Notes: generated by a model not told the origin, from the sequence alone. DNA of 64,000 nucleotides from Saccharina japonica (GCA_008828725.1 MEHQ01002765.1:505219-569218), one strand, 5' to 3'. Shown: positions 21,789 to 36,900, counted from the stretch's first letter. A program made the numbers and translations.

Positions 21789-24700
21789 TCACCCTACGTT
21801 ACCACGCAACGAAATACGTGTTTGTTTATTTTTGTTGTTCGAAGCGGTCTCATACGCTCAGTCGGATCAGATGACGCCCACGTACGGCACGCCTAAACCG
21901 ATGAGTCTCACTGACGAAATAAAATGAACATGTTTATCTATGATCCTTTATAAAGTGAGTAACGCCGAACCAAGCCCTAAACCCCAACTGGCGTTGACGA
22001 AAAACACATGAAACCGAGACCTGACGATTAATTTCTTGCGCCGGCGGGTCTTCTCGCGAGCACGAGACGGCCCCAACTGAATGAGCTACTACAGTAAAAT
22101 TTACCTGGAGAATTCCTGAGACGATAAAATTGCACAATTCCGACAAGATCGAGGCCACCCTCATCTTCATGCCTCGGCATGGTTCCAAACGACTTCAAGG
22201 TGCGCTACGCTCTACTAATTTACCACCTCCAAGTGCCCCTGCGCGTACATGAAACCATGCTTGGTGTGCCACAACGGCGGCGAGCGAAATATCAACAGCA
22301 ATCCTCTATAGCCAGCATAGTATAGTTACCCTCCAGAGAGTATTGGCCGCGACTCCAAGCAGGTGTCCCGCCGGAACAGAGTTCATGCGCCGGCGATCGA
22401 CGGCCGTTTTCACCCACGGTGCAAAACGATGGCCCACTCGAAATATTTCCAACAGCTAAACTCCAACAGCGCACGGGCCTCACGAGGCACGTGCGCACGA
22501 GTGCGCAAACACTATCAACCAGGAAGGAGAGCACGAACAATCTCTGGGTGACGAGTGTAGACGTCGCTCCTGGGCCCATTTACGTTGCCAAATTGCACCT
22601 ACCACATCCATCACAACCTCCTCTGGTCGTGGCTACTCTATGTGCAGAAGAACCAAAGGCAACATAAAAGGAAACACCTCAAGCCTATGCAAGGGAAGAG
22701 GCCAGCGACGGACTCGCCAATTACATATGACTGGAACATCCTCGATTCCTACGTATCGATGCGTAAACCATATGGAAGACGGCCCAGTGCTGTTTTCACC
22801 CTCTTCTCGCTCGACAACACAAACAAGAAAGGAACCAGTAAAAGGATTTCCGATAAAAAATCAAGAACCTACGCCGTGATAAATCTTTGTGTCTAAAACC
22901 TTCAAACCCCAAGTACGTTCCGTACTTCATGTAGACACTCGCGCTACCAGACCCGCCAACAAACGAATCGTCTCACACAGCACACGGAAATAAGTGACAG
23001 TCTCTCGTCGCAAACACGCCACACACACGAACAACTCCACGGTCGCGTTATTGGTATATGGAGACTAAACGGATATGTCATACCCAGGACCGTGTTAAAT
23101 GATACCTGCCATTGAGACAGGCATACAACCCAACCTACCGACTACATTGCTGTCGGGGGGAAAAACCTCCAAGCATCACACCAAGTGTTTCGCCTCAAGC
23201 ATCAGGTCCACCTCAATGGTGCCACCGGAACAAGTGGTCACACAAATATCGGCGTGCCCCGACTACATAAACCAATGCATATGCTACATTTCCACAGGTA
23301 CTTGAGTAAATCACTTACCCCTGCATCGGTGGCACGACCCCGTCCGTCCCGCTAGCCTAATGTAAAGCGTAAACACAGCACATCGCTTGTGGCAGATACT
23401 GAACGGTTTAGCAAAGCCCGCCCAGATACACACGTCGACAACCTATCTGGAACGCGTAAGGGGTGTTGCTAGCTATATAATCCAGTGCCTCCGCTTAAGG
23501 TGTATGTTTTACGTTTACATTGGGACCCCGCCCTGCTGTGTCAGATGTTTATGGCCACCACGAACCACAATAGGTATCTAGAATGAGCCAACCTCACGCT
23601 CATAACGACAGATGCGTGCATCTAGTACACCACTGTGCTTGTTTCCAAGGGCATACATACGTACTGAAGACCCCCCCCCCACATGCACACACACACAGAA
23701 ACCGAATTTGGGAAATACGGTAGGCTCAACCTTGTAAGGTAGGCCGAGTATGTAGATAACACGAGCAATATGTTACGTTACTGTAATGCCGCTGGGAATC
23801 ACGAATACGCTTTGCTAGTTGAGGGCTGCATCTACTATATTGCACTTGCTTCCCAGGGCGCACGCTTAACGAGTCAAACACTCACACACCCGACAAAACA
23901 AAACATATTTCGGGAAAATACTGTACGCTCAATTCGGTTACGCACGTAGCCCATATATATATATATATAGTACGTTGCACTGGAATATCACTGGTATTTC
24001 CGACCATATTTTGATGGTGTTTTCAGCCGATAGGCACCATAAGAGACAGGTGCTTCGGTTTGCCCAAACCACCATATCCTCCGCCTTCGCCGTAGCTAAC
24101 ACAGAATATGTGTCTTCACAGACGAACCGTTGCGGTTTCACAGACCGAGAACGAAACGGTCCCCGACCGGCACAAATAACGTCGTTTGCAACTCCTCTTC
24201 TTCTACCTTAAACGAGTTTGTGTAACCGTCGTCTTAGTTGGCGAAACATTCTCACCAATCACCGCACCCAATCACTATCGATCGTCGTTGCTATATGCCC
24301 GAAATATGCCTCCGATAATCGGTTATATTAAGATGGTCCCTACATAGTTCTGGTTGAGCAGTGCTAGCTGCCCGCTATGGCGCCGGTGGAATTGACAGGC
24401 ACACATGGGAAATACCGAGGGTGGCTGGGTACGAATTAGGACCGGTTGCCGATATAATACCGGAACTGCTGTCGCCCGGTGCATATCTCCAGACACGACA
24501 CAGGGACCACTACTGTATAGGCGTACAATCTCCTCTTCGTAAGATACGTAGCTCTACCGCACCTCCTTCAAAAAACACAAAACACGTTTTGGAACACTCC
24601 ATGCAGGTGGCCGCAATCACATAATAACCAACCCCGTGATGTTCGGGATGTAACCTAACTCATCAACTACGAACACAACAAATTGAGTTTTGTTTTTCAT

Positions 24701-24945
24701 TTGTAAATAGATACCGTCATTGTTGAAGTGAAAGAGCAATAACTGGTCAGAGTTGCCTTAGCTCCCGAACCCCCGCCCTCCTCCCCCCTCTACCCCATGG
24801 GCAGGTGTTTGTGTCTCGTTTCCGTCACATCCAGGATGACAGTCATCGTTGTCATAAATATTCTCGGAAGAACATGTCGTCGTCTGCCGCCGTTTCAAAC
24901 AGGAAATATATTGTTCCCTGGGGGATAACGCCTTGGTGGGTTTGC
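21789..24945. other. Repeat-poor intergenic tract
   Basis: The longest stretch without MITEs. Apart from the 215-bp duplication and a TA run (23948-23968), nothing is recognisable. Short frames (for example 22585-22896, + strand) match no known family. Confidence 0.45.
23600..23925 (+). repeat. Diverged about 215-bp tandem duplication
   Basis: GCATCTAGTACACCACTGTG with TTGTTTCCAAGGGC (about 23618) returns as GCATCTACTATATTGCACTTG with CTTCCCAGGGC (about 23828). AATTTGGGAAATACGGTAGG also returns as ATTTCGGGAAAATACTGTACG. Confidence 0.45.
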
Positions 24946-24991
24946 TTAGCAGTCCGCATCCCACATCTCCGGTATATCGCCGAGTTTCTCC
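24946..24991 (-). CDS. Gene B terminal exon
   Basis: 46 nt after TTTGCGCAG. The first base completes Gly, then EKLGDIPEMWDADC and TAA. Sequence, phase and stop position parallel gene A's terminal exon. Confidence 0.8.
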
Positions 24992-27900
24992 CTGCGCAAA
25001 TAGAACCGGCCGCCGACCGCACGCCGGGTAAAGAAATATGCTAGTGTTGAGGAATGTGAACTGCATGTAGCGTGGGACAGAGTAGCTTATACGTATCCAG
25101 CATACAACCTGCGTGCTCGTAGCCGCTTCATGCCGGATGGGGTTGTAGGCATTGGCATTGACGAGATTGAATAGATTTATTGATGACTTTCTCATAATCT
25201 TTACGAGCAAGAAATCATGTACGTATATACATATACCACCACATACTTCGACTTCTTATGATATGTTGTTGTTGCTCTTGTCGCGCGATCAAAGATTACC
25301 GTGCATTCAAGATTGGAGGTTTGAACACAGTAGCAGCATCGACGGAAACAACAAGATGTTCTTGGAGCTTGTAGGCTACCTTCCGTTTTCCCCGCGTGTC
25401 GCAAACTTCGACGTGAAAATCTGGACCAGCAGTCGGAAGCGGCTACCAGCGCCAACGACTTATTCTAAAGCTACGATGTCATGGTTTGACAAACGGATCT
25501 ATGTGAATCACAGAGGCTAATCAGCAGTTGAGCTCCCCGCCACCATTGCAGTACAATGTTTGTTTTCACCATGCTATTCAGTGGCAGCCCAATGCCACCG
25601 GGTCGGGTTCTACTGAAACGGGTCACGACGATTAGCCCCGTGCATTTTGGTCGATCAGACCCACTCGGACGATTTTATATATTTACTGAGGTGCGGTGTT
25701 TTGCGCCGAGTGACTTCAGATTTCGCAAAAAGCATCGCCATTGGAGTGCATGTTAAGCTGAGGCAGAAGAGCCAAATCAGCTCCAATTTAGATGAGGGTC
25801 AGAGGCACTCGCCCGGGTAGCTAAAACACCGCGATAGTAAACAAGTGAATATCTAGTATATACCTCCCTCTTTACCCGTAGCACCAGTCTTGACCCGATA
25901 TTTGCTGAGGCTCGAAACCTTCAGGGAGCTCTCTCATTATATATAGGACCTCCACCCTGTTTTAATTTATCGGTACAGGATGCATCTCTCTTCAAGTCTA
26001 AAGAGCACCATACACAGCTGGGAGCTTGACCCCACCGTAGCGGGCGTTACTAAGGCAACGACTACTCACCCGTCGATCCTGCAGGCGCCGTTTTTGCAGG
26101 TGTTGTCACAGACAACCCCCTGAGGCATCGCCGTGACACTCATCGAACCCATTTCGGCATGGTTGATGCTATTACCATACACCTGTCAGACAACAACATT
26201 AAACATGGACAGCATACACAAACAAAGCACCGCGGGAGACATGCGACAGCAGGAAGCAGGAGAGACGCCGCATCACACGCAGGACACGTGGTAGTATATC
26301 TGTTAACACGATGATTTCTGATAAAATATTTACGAAGAACCACACATGACCCTGGGAGATACATGTGTTGACAGCAAGCGCGACACAAAGCACGAGGCAT
26401 ACAGCACAGGAACCGATGGGGAAGCTATTATCACACACCTATCACGCACGTGTTCACGGATCACGACGCACCATCCAGGGCAATAGAAGTTTTCTTAGAG
26501 TACGTACGTAGCACATTTAGTCTAACATGGGTTCTGAATGTTGGGGCTCCTTAACCCAAACTCGTGATGCGTGCTATGATAAAGGTATACCTTTTTTTGG
26601 CTGAAACTATTTCCGAAGGATCGGGCTCCCCTTCACCCAAAATCGTCAGACTTTCATTTTCGTGCTGTTATATTTTTCATACTAGTAATAGACTCAGGCC
26701 ATGGAATTGGTCATCCGGTGTATATCACTTTTTATTTTCCTCTAAAACTTATTTTTCAGCCGCGTGTGGCGCTCCTCAAGTTAGAAACTCTATCGTAGCA
26801 TGCGTCAGAGGTATACCTTTCTTTGGCTGATTTAGTTTTCTGAATGACGGGGCTTCTTAACCCAAAACCGTCGGACTTTCATTTTTGTGCTGTAATATTT
26901 TTCATACTAGTAATAGACTCAGGTCATGGAATTTGTCATCGGGTGTATAGCACTTTTTATTTTCCTCTAAAACCTATTTTTCGGCCACGTTTGGCGCTCC
27001 TCAAGCTAGGAGCTCCGACGAAACATGGCGCACCTCTATCGTAGCATGCTTTTCGTCTGAACGCCGTTGTGATTGTTTTTTCCAAACTGATTGTGCGTGT
27101 ATACCCACCAGGCCGTGGAATTTTCGATCGGGTTGCGCTTTATTCTTCTGTTCTCAAATGTTGTTTGGTCTTCGGTGGTGGATGGGGCTCTCTCGTGACA
27201 GGCACCTCATGAGCATAGTGGCGCACCTCTACCGTATCATGTGTATGTAAACGTTCAACCTCCGTCTTTCCGGCAGCGCGTTTGAACCAGGTATTTACAG
27301 GAAAAAACGAAACAGGGTACTGTAGTATTACGTTATCAAGTTAACCAACGACAAAGCCGTGCCTTAAACGCTACAGTTGTAGGATGCTGCTCGTGTGTGG
27401 ATCTTGTTGGATAAACCCGGTGCAGAGGTGCTCGGCGCAGTGCCTTACTCACGCAGAGCGGTGGGTAGACAGTCGAGGTGCCATGAGGCAATTGAAAGGA
27501 TAGATCAATGTGTATATTATTATTGCCACCTCCGGAGAGGGTGACGGGAGGAGGAGGGGTAAAAAGGAACTCAACTCCGAAGTCAAATGGAAGTGACCAA
27601 GAGAGGCTCTTCCTCTCCCAAGCTCGCCTCGTCCCCGAACCATAAATAGCGACAAGCGCTCTCATCCCATACCTTGTCATAACTCTTTCGTACCATACAA
27701 AACACTCACGCGACTGAGCCATACATTCTGGCCCTTCTTTACGGTACCACACATTAGTGTTCCAATACGTACGTATGAGCTGAAATATGCCACATACTGC
27801 AATGCAGTAATAAAATATTCCTCTCATGAACTATACTATTCCGTAGACGGCGAATTGCCCCGGGCACAATACCCCATCATACATATTATAGATGCAACGC

Positions 27901-30900
27901 GGTTCCACAAATCGAACCATGATATCATAATTTCTCACAGACCTGTGCTATAAGGAAGAAGGTGCCCGCCCAAGCCCAGGAAACGATGATTACCTGATGA
28001 ATCACTGTTAGAGGGAAGAACTGCGCCCAGTATCGTTGGACGGATACTTATCTTTCATCCGAATAGTTCGTTTTCTTGTTTTCGTCACCGCTTTATCGAG
28101 AGAAAGAGGACTTATCAACAAAGGAGCATGTCATACATACGAAGTATTTACGGTTGATGTTTAGCCGTGTAGCTCATGACTGACCTTCAGCCCCTCCAAA
28201 TGTTGCCGGGACTCTTAACTCGAAAGCCATCATCCCGAGCGAGATTTCAGCCTGTCGTTTTTAAAGCAATGGTTGAACGCGCTTGCTCGTGGGGTAAGCT
28301 CTGGCTAGTTAGCCGTTACGACACGGCCACGCACCTTAACTCACCCGAACATCCCAACACAGCAGTCCAGAGGATCGATGATTGTGATATATATAGGAAC
28401 TCGCAACATCGTCTACACATCAAACTACGAGTGCGCCCGATTCACGGTTAGCCACTAGGATTTGCAGGTTGTACCCGCTGGGTGATACGTGTGGTTGCTT
28501 GTTCTCGACGTGACATCTTTGGGGGTATTGTGAGTTTGTCGGCGCCCATCATTGCTGTGCCAAACTTCGAACAGGGGTTGTTCGCCCAAAACATACTATC
28601 AAATGGCCTCGATGTCTACAAAACAATATTTCGAAAGTAATGGAATACCGTGTGTGCTCGTTAGCCTACAACGAACTCCGTAAATGCTAACATAGTCAGC
28701 AAAAACTAGCTCTACCTCCATCACAGCACGGACCCGCTACACATAGGTAAGCAATAGACGCAATGGTGCGTGTCCTCACGTCGTTTGATTGGCCGTACTG
28801 GTGCCCGTCGACCTCCCCTCCTCCTAGCCTCACCCCAACCCCTAGGCAGTCCTTCATGTCGTTGTTGCTGCGAGTAAGATTGCCATGTGATGCCGGCACG
28901 AGGTGGGCGTCCATCAATTGGTTATCATTACCGCAGTCGGCTGTGCACATGTCACACTCTCTGAGTGCCAACCAACAAGACCGTTCACACAAAAACAACA
29001 CATTATGATAGAATTGGCAGTATTCAGATGTTAAACATACGAACTCGCGTTCGGCCCTCTTGTTGGATGCGTGCATTTTAAACTGGTGTTTTTGTGGCTG
29101 CGTGTAAGCATGCTCGTCAGGTTAAACACTACCCGGGGTATATCGCATTTGTGTTGTAACCATAGCAATCGATTTTTATGTTGAAGATAGTAATGTTCAG
29201 CAGAATACTGTGACAGATCTTAAAACATAACACGTTCAGGTGACAAGCTTTTCTACGGGTAGGGGTGGCGGCATAATGTCTAAGCTCTATCCATAAGGAG
29301 CTCAGAGATCTCGCCCGAACCATAACTTTAAAAAAAGGTTGTTTCGTGCGAACCCGACCAAACTTTATTTCAGGAGCTGGTCCTATTGATAACACAAATA
29401 CACGAGCGAACTACCTATTCTATAACTAACGTGAGAAGTTCAAACGGCCATAGGCTCATACTACGGTAGACGCGTGCTACGGTAGAGGTAGCACTTTTTG
29501 ACTGAGTGATTTTTTGAACGATCGGGCTCCTTAGCCCAAATTCGTCGGATTTTAATTTTTTTTGACGAATATTGTTTCAGAGTATACTTCGGTCATGATA
29601 TTTCGCATACGGCAGAACTTTTATTTTCCTCCAAAATCATTGTGATCGGTGAGGTATGACGCTCCTTACGCGAGGAGCTCAGAAAAAAACATGGTGCACC
29701 TCTATCGTAGCATGCGTCGGTGACTCTATACACCGTTTGCTTCCAAGGGTGGTCGCGTCGATGACTCTATACCTCGGTCAAAAAAAAGCCTGATTGTGGA
29801 GGGAAGCAAAAGTGCTACCCCCGTGCACACAAGACCATGGCCCAAAATATTTTATGAACGTCATCGCAACAAATAAGAAAATTCCGACGAGTTTGGGTTA
29901 GGGCCCGTTTTAACGAAGAAGAAAAAAATTCAATTTGGGAAAAATAAAATTCAAATTCGCTTTTCATTGGTCAACACACGCACCAGCACCCCCAAGATCC
30001 TAATCTTTGGTGCTGGTGCGCGTGTTGACCAATGAAAAGCGGATTTGATTTTTTTTTTTCCAAATTGATTTTTTTCTTTCTTCGTTAAAACGGGCCCTTA
30101 AGAAGCCCGATTTATAAAAAAAAAAAAAAAAAAAAACAGAAAGTGCTACCTCTATCACAGCTACGGTACATGTACGATGGTCCCCCGACGGTGCAAGCCC
30201 TACCGTTGGATTGGCCCAAGGTATGGAACTCCCGTACTTCAGTCAACTGAGGAACCCAATAAACCTCTACCGTAGCACGCCACGTCTTTACAGCTAACGC
30301 ACGGCTTGAACGTCGGTACACAAATAATTGTATTACGCAGTGGGTGTCCCCCGCCGAGGGGGGGGGGCGCTCTTTTGCACCTGATGATGTTGCCATCCCC
30401 GCGCACGCTGAAGCACCCCGACTTCTCCTCGCACTGGTCGGAGCACTTGTTCTCCTCGATGACGTTCCCGTACGACCCCTCCTTGATGTCCACGCACTCG
30501 CTGCCGTGCGTCGCGATCACGTTGTCGCGGATGACGATGCCGTTGCTGCGATCTTCTCCGTGAGTCCACTATGGGCATGAAGGGGTGTTTGTTTGTGTTT
30601 CCCCCCCACAGGGCGACAAATGTGGGCACCAACCCGCGAAATCAAACCGGCAGGGAAAACAAACATAAGGAAAAAACACCAAACGTGTCACCGGAAGGAC
30701 AGGGGACAGGCCGGCGGTAGAACACGGTGTCCGCAACGTTAGGGGGTGCATTATAGTAATGATGCTTGCGGTAGGGATCCAACCTAAGAAATACGTGTTT
30801 CTTTCTGGGACTACTCTCTCGAGATCTTCACTGGAGGAAATGGATACCCTTACACAAAAGACCGGTTTCATGAAAAACAAAACGGAAGCTTAGCCCGATG

Positions 30901-33900
30901 ATCAAAATTGGCGTCATTCGTGAGGGACATTGTGAAATAGTCTAACATTACTTCGACAATTTTGAAGATTTCTCCCCAGGTCGAAGCGCGTTGACGTAGC
31001 ACGCCTTTGTTCAGGTGCGTGGGGCGCTTCCAATGTGAACAGCCCAGTGACCTAGGCACATGGCCAGCTGTACACGTCAAAACAGAACGACGTGTGGTCG
31101 TCCTTCCGCTGAGTAGCGGCGTCCAGTCGACCCGTGCTACCACACTGGGAGGCACGACTTTTCCACCGGATGTTCTCGTATCGGAGCTCATCTCGCTTGG
31201 AATATTGCTGGGATGGTGTGCTTATTTACAAAACAGTTTTTTTACGATATATCTCAAGTTTACGACATTGTGCACCTGGATATTCGACTGAGTTCGATTA
31301 TTCTCTTAGAACGTGTGTTTGTGCTTAACGCATAGTAGAAGACGAATCTCCTTCACGACGATCGTTATACGACGCGCCCTACGATAGATATAGCACCTTT
31401 TTGCTGGAATGATCTCTGAATGATCTAGCTCCTTCACTCAAGAACGCCGGACTGTCCTTCTTTTTTTGTTGCAATATTGTTCCTTGCTTGCTTCGGAAAT
31501 CGAATTTTCAATCGGATAGCACTTTTACTTTCCTCCCTTAATGATCACTTTGGGGTGAGGTGTCGAGACATTCAAGTAACCACCCTTAGAAGGAAAAAAC
31601 ACGGTGCACCTCTATCGTAGCATGCGCCATACGTGAAAAAAATGTGTGCAAACACTAGCGCACCATGCGTCAAAGTTCATTGGTTCATCTACCCACCAAC
31701 CAGACGTAAAGCTTTGATAAAACCAGCTATCTCTGTAGTGGCCTCCGCATCAACATTGAGAGCGACATGTTTAGCCGAATGGACGGTGGAGTTAACAACT
31801 GTACTTGCATCCTTCAATAACTTGTTTTGAACGACTTTTAGAGCTGATGCCATCGAAGCCTTCACTCTAACTACCAAGAGTAGTGCGATGGGGTTTCTTC
31901 ACCAGTGAATACATTTGGCATGGTTCATGTAGGTATATTGCTTTGTGAGCGCCAACGCATGAATGATACGACGGAAGTGCACCATGTGTTTTCTAAGCTC
32001 CCAACTCGATTAACAGTATATATCTACGAAAACGGATGGTGTAAGAAATGAATCGTGCTATATGACCGATGATCAAATTCATGCCTTGCATATACTCTGA
32101 ACAATCTTGCTACACAACAAGAATGAAAGTCAGACGAGTCTGGATTAACGAGCCCGATCTTTATAAACCCGTGAGAGCCAAACAATGCTACCTTTGTCGG
32201 AGCTGCGAACGTGTATGCCACACTATAAGTGACTTAATGCGAGAGTAAAGAAATCCATGTCTTTTCAAGACATCATTCTTTTTTTCTTTTTTTTTTATCC
32301 TCCGGCGGATGGGTCAAAATAAAGCTTACGCCCTCCACACTTCCACGTCTCACTTCGTGCACTTCGTGTCGTGTGTCAATTCACTCCATGCTCCCTCGGA
32401 AGTATCAGCCCTTGCTGTCTACGACCTTCGGTAACTTGAGCATGTTGACCCGACCTGACCCCCGAAGGGGCCCGGTGCGGTGGGGATAGCCACCCGAAGA
32501 GTAAACTCTCCGGGTAGTGTGGAACTTGCCGCAGCTCATCCACTAACAAAAACCCAGGCCAAGAAGCCTTCCCGCCAGACTCGGATCATTTACGATCTAC
32601 CCTACCCGTTTGGGCGTTGGTCCTCGGCTTGTTTCGCCTGTATACGAGTCACACAAGATGTATGCCAAGCCCAAATCTCACAATGGACCGAAAATAAAAC
32701 ACTCGCCCTTCCGGGCTGGGTTGGGAGGGATGACATTTCCTATCCAAAGCACAGGATCGCAACAACTTGTATCCCGCCCCACCAAGCAGCCCAGGCGACT
32801 CGCGTATGAGATGTCACTCGTCTGGAATGTACGCGATATGTATATGTAGCAAAGCGTAACTGGTACGGCTACAACGCTCTCTAGATTTGAAACGTTAAAC
32901 CTGCAAAACATGGGCACGTCCAGTTTGGGGGTATCCCTGTTGTGGACACACACGCAAAAGTGTAAACAAATGTTCAAGATATGGTATTATCGTAAGTGAC
33001 GCGTGCTAGACGGGAACTGCTGTTCAGCGGAAGAGCTAACCAGCACGTATTGTATACATTCCAATGTGTTTCATCAAACTCCGAAGAAGACAATGGGATT
33101 GATCAATGGATTGGCCGTTCTTCGTTTATCAGGGCCAATTTGTAGATGATGTACACAGGCCGCTCAATCAGCGAAGGGCCTCATAAATACCTAGTACGAG
33201 GCTACGGTACACGCAGCGTCCATGCATCTACAGTAGCTTATTTATTCTAACTATATTTGGTTCTTTTTACTGTGGTCCTCCATAACAAGATGCAACCGTA
33301 GGGTAGCAGCCCATGTCCCGCGGCAGCCCGGCTGAGCCTAAAAGTATCTGCTTCGATCCTTTTTTCGCGCTGAGCCGCACGAAATTTGGGGCACCACTTC
33401 TTGAGCAAACTTATGTTCCGATCGGGTGATCTGTTTTGAATGAGAAAATACCGGGTGGTGTGATTGTTTTGCTAGTCAGTGTGTTTGCTTTAGGACTGCT
33501 GTAGCAGTGCAGTTCGAGAAAAATATTAGTCTGGTCGCGCGATCGAACATTCTTCGACGTTGATGTTCAGGGTCGGACACTGAGCTCCGCGTGAACAGAG
33601 CTCTCAGCCTAATAGGCGCCACCCGTGCCATGGGCATGTGTTGATCTTCTGTGCTATCACCTGCGTGCTCGAGGTGCCGATGTATATCCCCTCGCCGTTT
33701 TTTCCTCCCTCGTCGAAAGCGAAATCGTAGACACCGCAGTACTTGATGCTGTTGCCCGTGATCGCTGCGTTGACAACGAAGTTCTTCAGCCGAACGCATT
33801 CGGTCCTGCTCGACGCCCAACGAACAAACAAACATAAATATATCGGTGATTTGAACCGGAGACGTAAGAAACAAGAGCTGAATGAACGTAGGAAATATAT

Positions 33901-36900
33901 TTGTCTGAAAACTCACTCGTATGTATGACCTCCGAATAAAATCCAAAATGGTAAATTCGCGCTAACGCATACGTGTGTTGCATCATGCAATGGCAATGCC
34001 GTTTAACGACGTTTGCTGTTGCTGACAGAGAGAAACACGTAGACGATGAGCATGGTTTGGAGTTAGAGTGTTGTAAACATCAACATTTTTCTTGGGAGGG
34101 ATGCACATGTGTCCTAAACGTTCCACACACCCGTTCAAACAAAGTCGTTGCGCCTTAGGTACGAACATTCAGCGGTGTTGACTTTATAGGAAGTACACCA
34201 CACACCGGTAAACGTAATGAGCGGTGGAGGAGGCATTTATCGGCGGGGCACACAAACAAGCCGGTGGTTAATGACGCGTGCGACAACGATAGAGGTAGCA
34301 CCTTTGGGCTGAACACTTTCACTGTGAATAAAAGAGCTACCTTATATAAAACTCGTCGCACTTCCATTGTTGTGTTGCAATATTGTTCTCCCCCTTCCGC
34401 TCAATTTGTTAGTTATCCGCTTTCGCAAACATAATCGTTTTTTTTGCACCCCCCCCCCCCCCTCCTTTACTAAACCTAAATCCTCAGAACCAAATGTGGT
34501 TGAAAATGGTAAAAATAGAGGAATACCCCCATCGTTTTTATTGCTCGCTGTATCTGTAGGCTATGGGATGCTTCGTTGGGTACCACTTTCGGTTTCGTTC
34601 AAAAACTGTTTTTGGTTGACGTACTTCGTAGTCGTAATAAGCTCCTCAAGTAGGGAGGGAGAGTCATAAACACACATCGTTCACCTTTATCGTAGCTTGT
34701 GTCTACTCGTGATAACCACCCAGGCGGGAAGAGTGTTTTAAACAACCACATCACTCACTACGGTCGGTTTGTAAACTCAATGAAAGCAGCCCAATTTCGA
34801 GGACGAAAATCGACGCTCGGTGACAGACAAACATGCCGGTATCTGTTTTTCGTGGTATTTTTGCATGTTTCGTCATTTAACAGTCAGAATAATGATCCTT
34901 AAAACAAACGTATTTGCGATGCTTGGTATACCTGGGTAGCGAAATTACTGAAATCTACACCATGGGGTTGAAATTCCAACAACGGGCGGTGACGGACGAC
35001 AGGCCGGTATCTTTGCTTTGCATTGTAGCGTTAATTTTTCAACTATCAGGCAGCAGAATACCGCTGAACGCGAACGTATTCGTGGTGCTTGGGACACATG
35101 CTACGATAGAGGTGCACCATATGTTTTCTGACCTTCTTCCTCACTTAAGGAGCGTCATACCTCACCGAAAAAATGATTTTGGAGGAAACTACAAGTGCTG
35201 CCGGATGATAAATCTCATGACCGTAGCATACTCTGAAAATAATTCGTCACCAAAATAAAAGTCCGACGAATTTGGGCTAAGGCGCCCGATCGTTCAGAAA
35301 ACGATTTAGCCGAAAAGTCCTACCTCTACCGTAGCACGCGTCTTGGTATATCTTGGTATAGCCGTACAAAATCGGTATGTTGATCCTGAAAAAAGAATAT
35401 GTCAGTCGACTATCCGAGCGAGGGTTCAGGCCCCGTTATCGAAATTGCATCGGAAGCGATGGGTAGGTTGTACAGGTTCCGCTGCAGAGCACTACACGGC
35501 AAAACAAAAGCGGGATAACTTTTCCCTCGAACGTATTAGTACGGGTAGCGTATCGAATCCAACCCACGGTAGGGGTACCACTAGTGTTCTCAATTGTCTT
35601 CCAGTCCGGTTATGTTCTTCAAGTAAGTACGGTAACTACCGGTAGATCCTCTGTGTGTGCAAATGTCGTAACACGTATATTGTACTTGTTTCAGGACTGC
35701 TCGTGGATAATACAGACGCTGTGTCGGCATGGGCGAACAGGCTTCTTGAGCGTTCGTGTATCGCGTGAGCTGTTTTGTGGTCCGTACAGGAGGAGCTCGG
35801 AAGCTGACCCGCCCCTCTCTTTTCGTGGCATTCCTCCTGTCCTTGTAGCCAATGCCCAAAAATGCATCGCCAAGTGAGTGAGTAATAACACATTGTTGTA
35901 GATTTTGTGGCCGTTTGGCGCTCGCCAAATTTCCAAATTGATGTGGTTGCCTTGAATGAAGGTTTGCGTACAGGGTGGGGGGGAGGGCTAGCGACGCCGG
36001 CCACACGATAGGGGTAGAACGGTTTCGACGAAAGCGGCATGCTAGGGTGGAGGTGCACCAATGCTGGCAGTTGTCTATCATAGCAAGCGTCGGTCACTTG
36101 AGGAGCTCTTGCCGCACCCAATGGCCTATTTTGGATGCAATTGCAAGTGCTATTTAGAGCAATCCCACGGTAGGGCTACCACTTTTTGGCTCACATATTT
36201 CCTGACCGGCTGAGCTCCTCACGTGAGTAACCAACGGATACTATTATTACTTTCCTGCCACGTTTGGTTTTGGACTACGTACCGCATTGGAAGTTTTTAT
36301 CGGGTTGCGCGAGCGAATGTTTCCGAAGTCATGTTTCTGGTGAGATATTGGGCTCCTCACGCGAGGAGGTCATACATTCTGCTGCGCCCCTACCGAGGGA
36401 TGGCTCCAGTGCTATTATGAGGGTGGTGGGTCTCTATCGTAGCATACCTCGGTCACTTCAGGAGATCTTGTCTCACCCAATGAACGATTTTGGAGGCAGT
36501 TGCAAGTGCTTTATACACGACGAACATTCCCATGGCCTGAGTATATATACAAAGACCAATGTTGCAACACAAGAACGGAAAATTCGGCGCTTTCGGGTTA
36601 ACCCCTTAAGAACTAGTCTCGCGTGTTTGGGGAAAACTACTTGGGATTAGTGTGGGATGTTTTGTTCAGTTCTGAATGGGTTAAGGAGCCCTGTCGTGTG
36701 TGCGTGTGTGTGACGTTTCAGCCAAATAAAGGTATACCTCTACCGTAGAGTGCGTCAAACTATTTCCTGAATAGTCCTGGCATCCTCACCCGGGGCAGCC
36801 CATCCAGCATACCATTTGTATGTTTCAAACCCAATTTTCCACGCATGGAATAGTGCTACGGTAGAGGTAGCACGTTCTGGCTAATTTTCTTTCTGGACAA

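Noticed and set aside
24758..25210. 150-codon minus-strand frame overlapping gene B's last exon
   Set aside because: Out of phase with exon 7. A DDCH motif shared with gene A's downstream frame is at a different distance from the stop and is probably chance.
32440..32850. Possible retrotransposon or gene fragment (109-codon + strand frame)
   Set aside because: No reverse transcriptase, integrase, long terminal repeat or splice pattern could be found.
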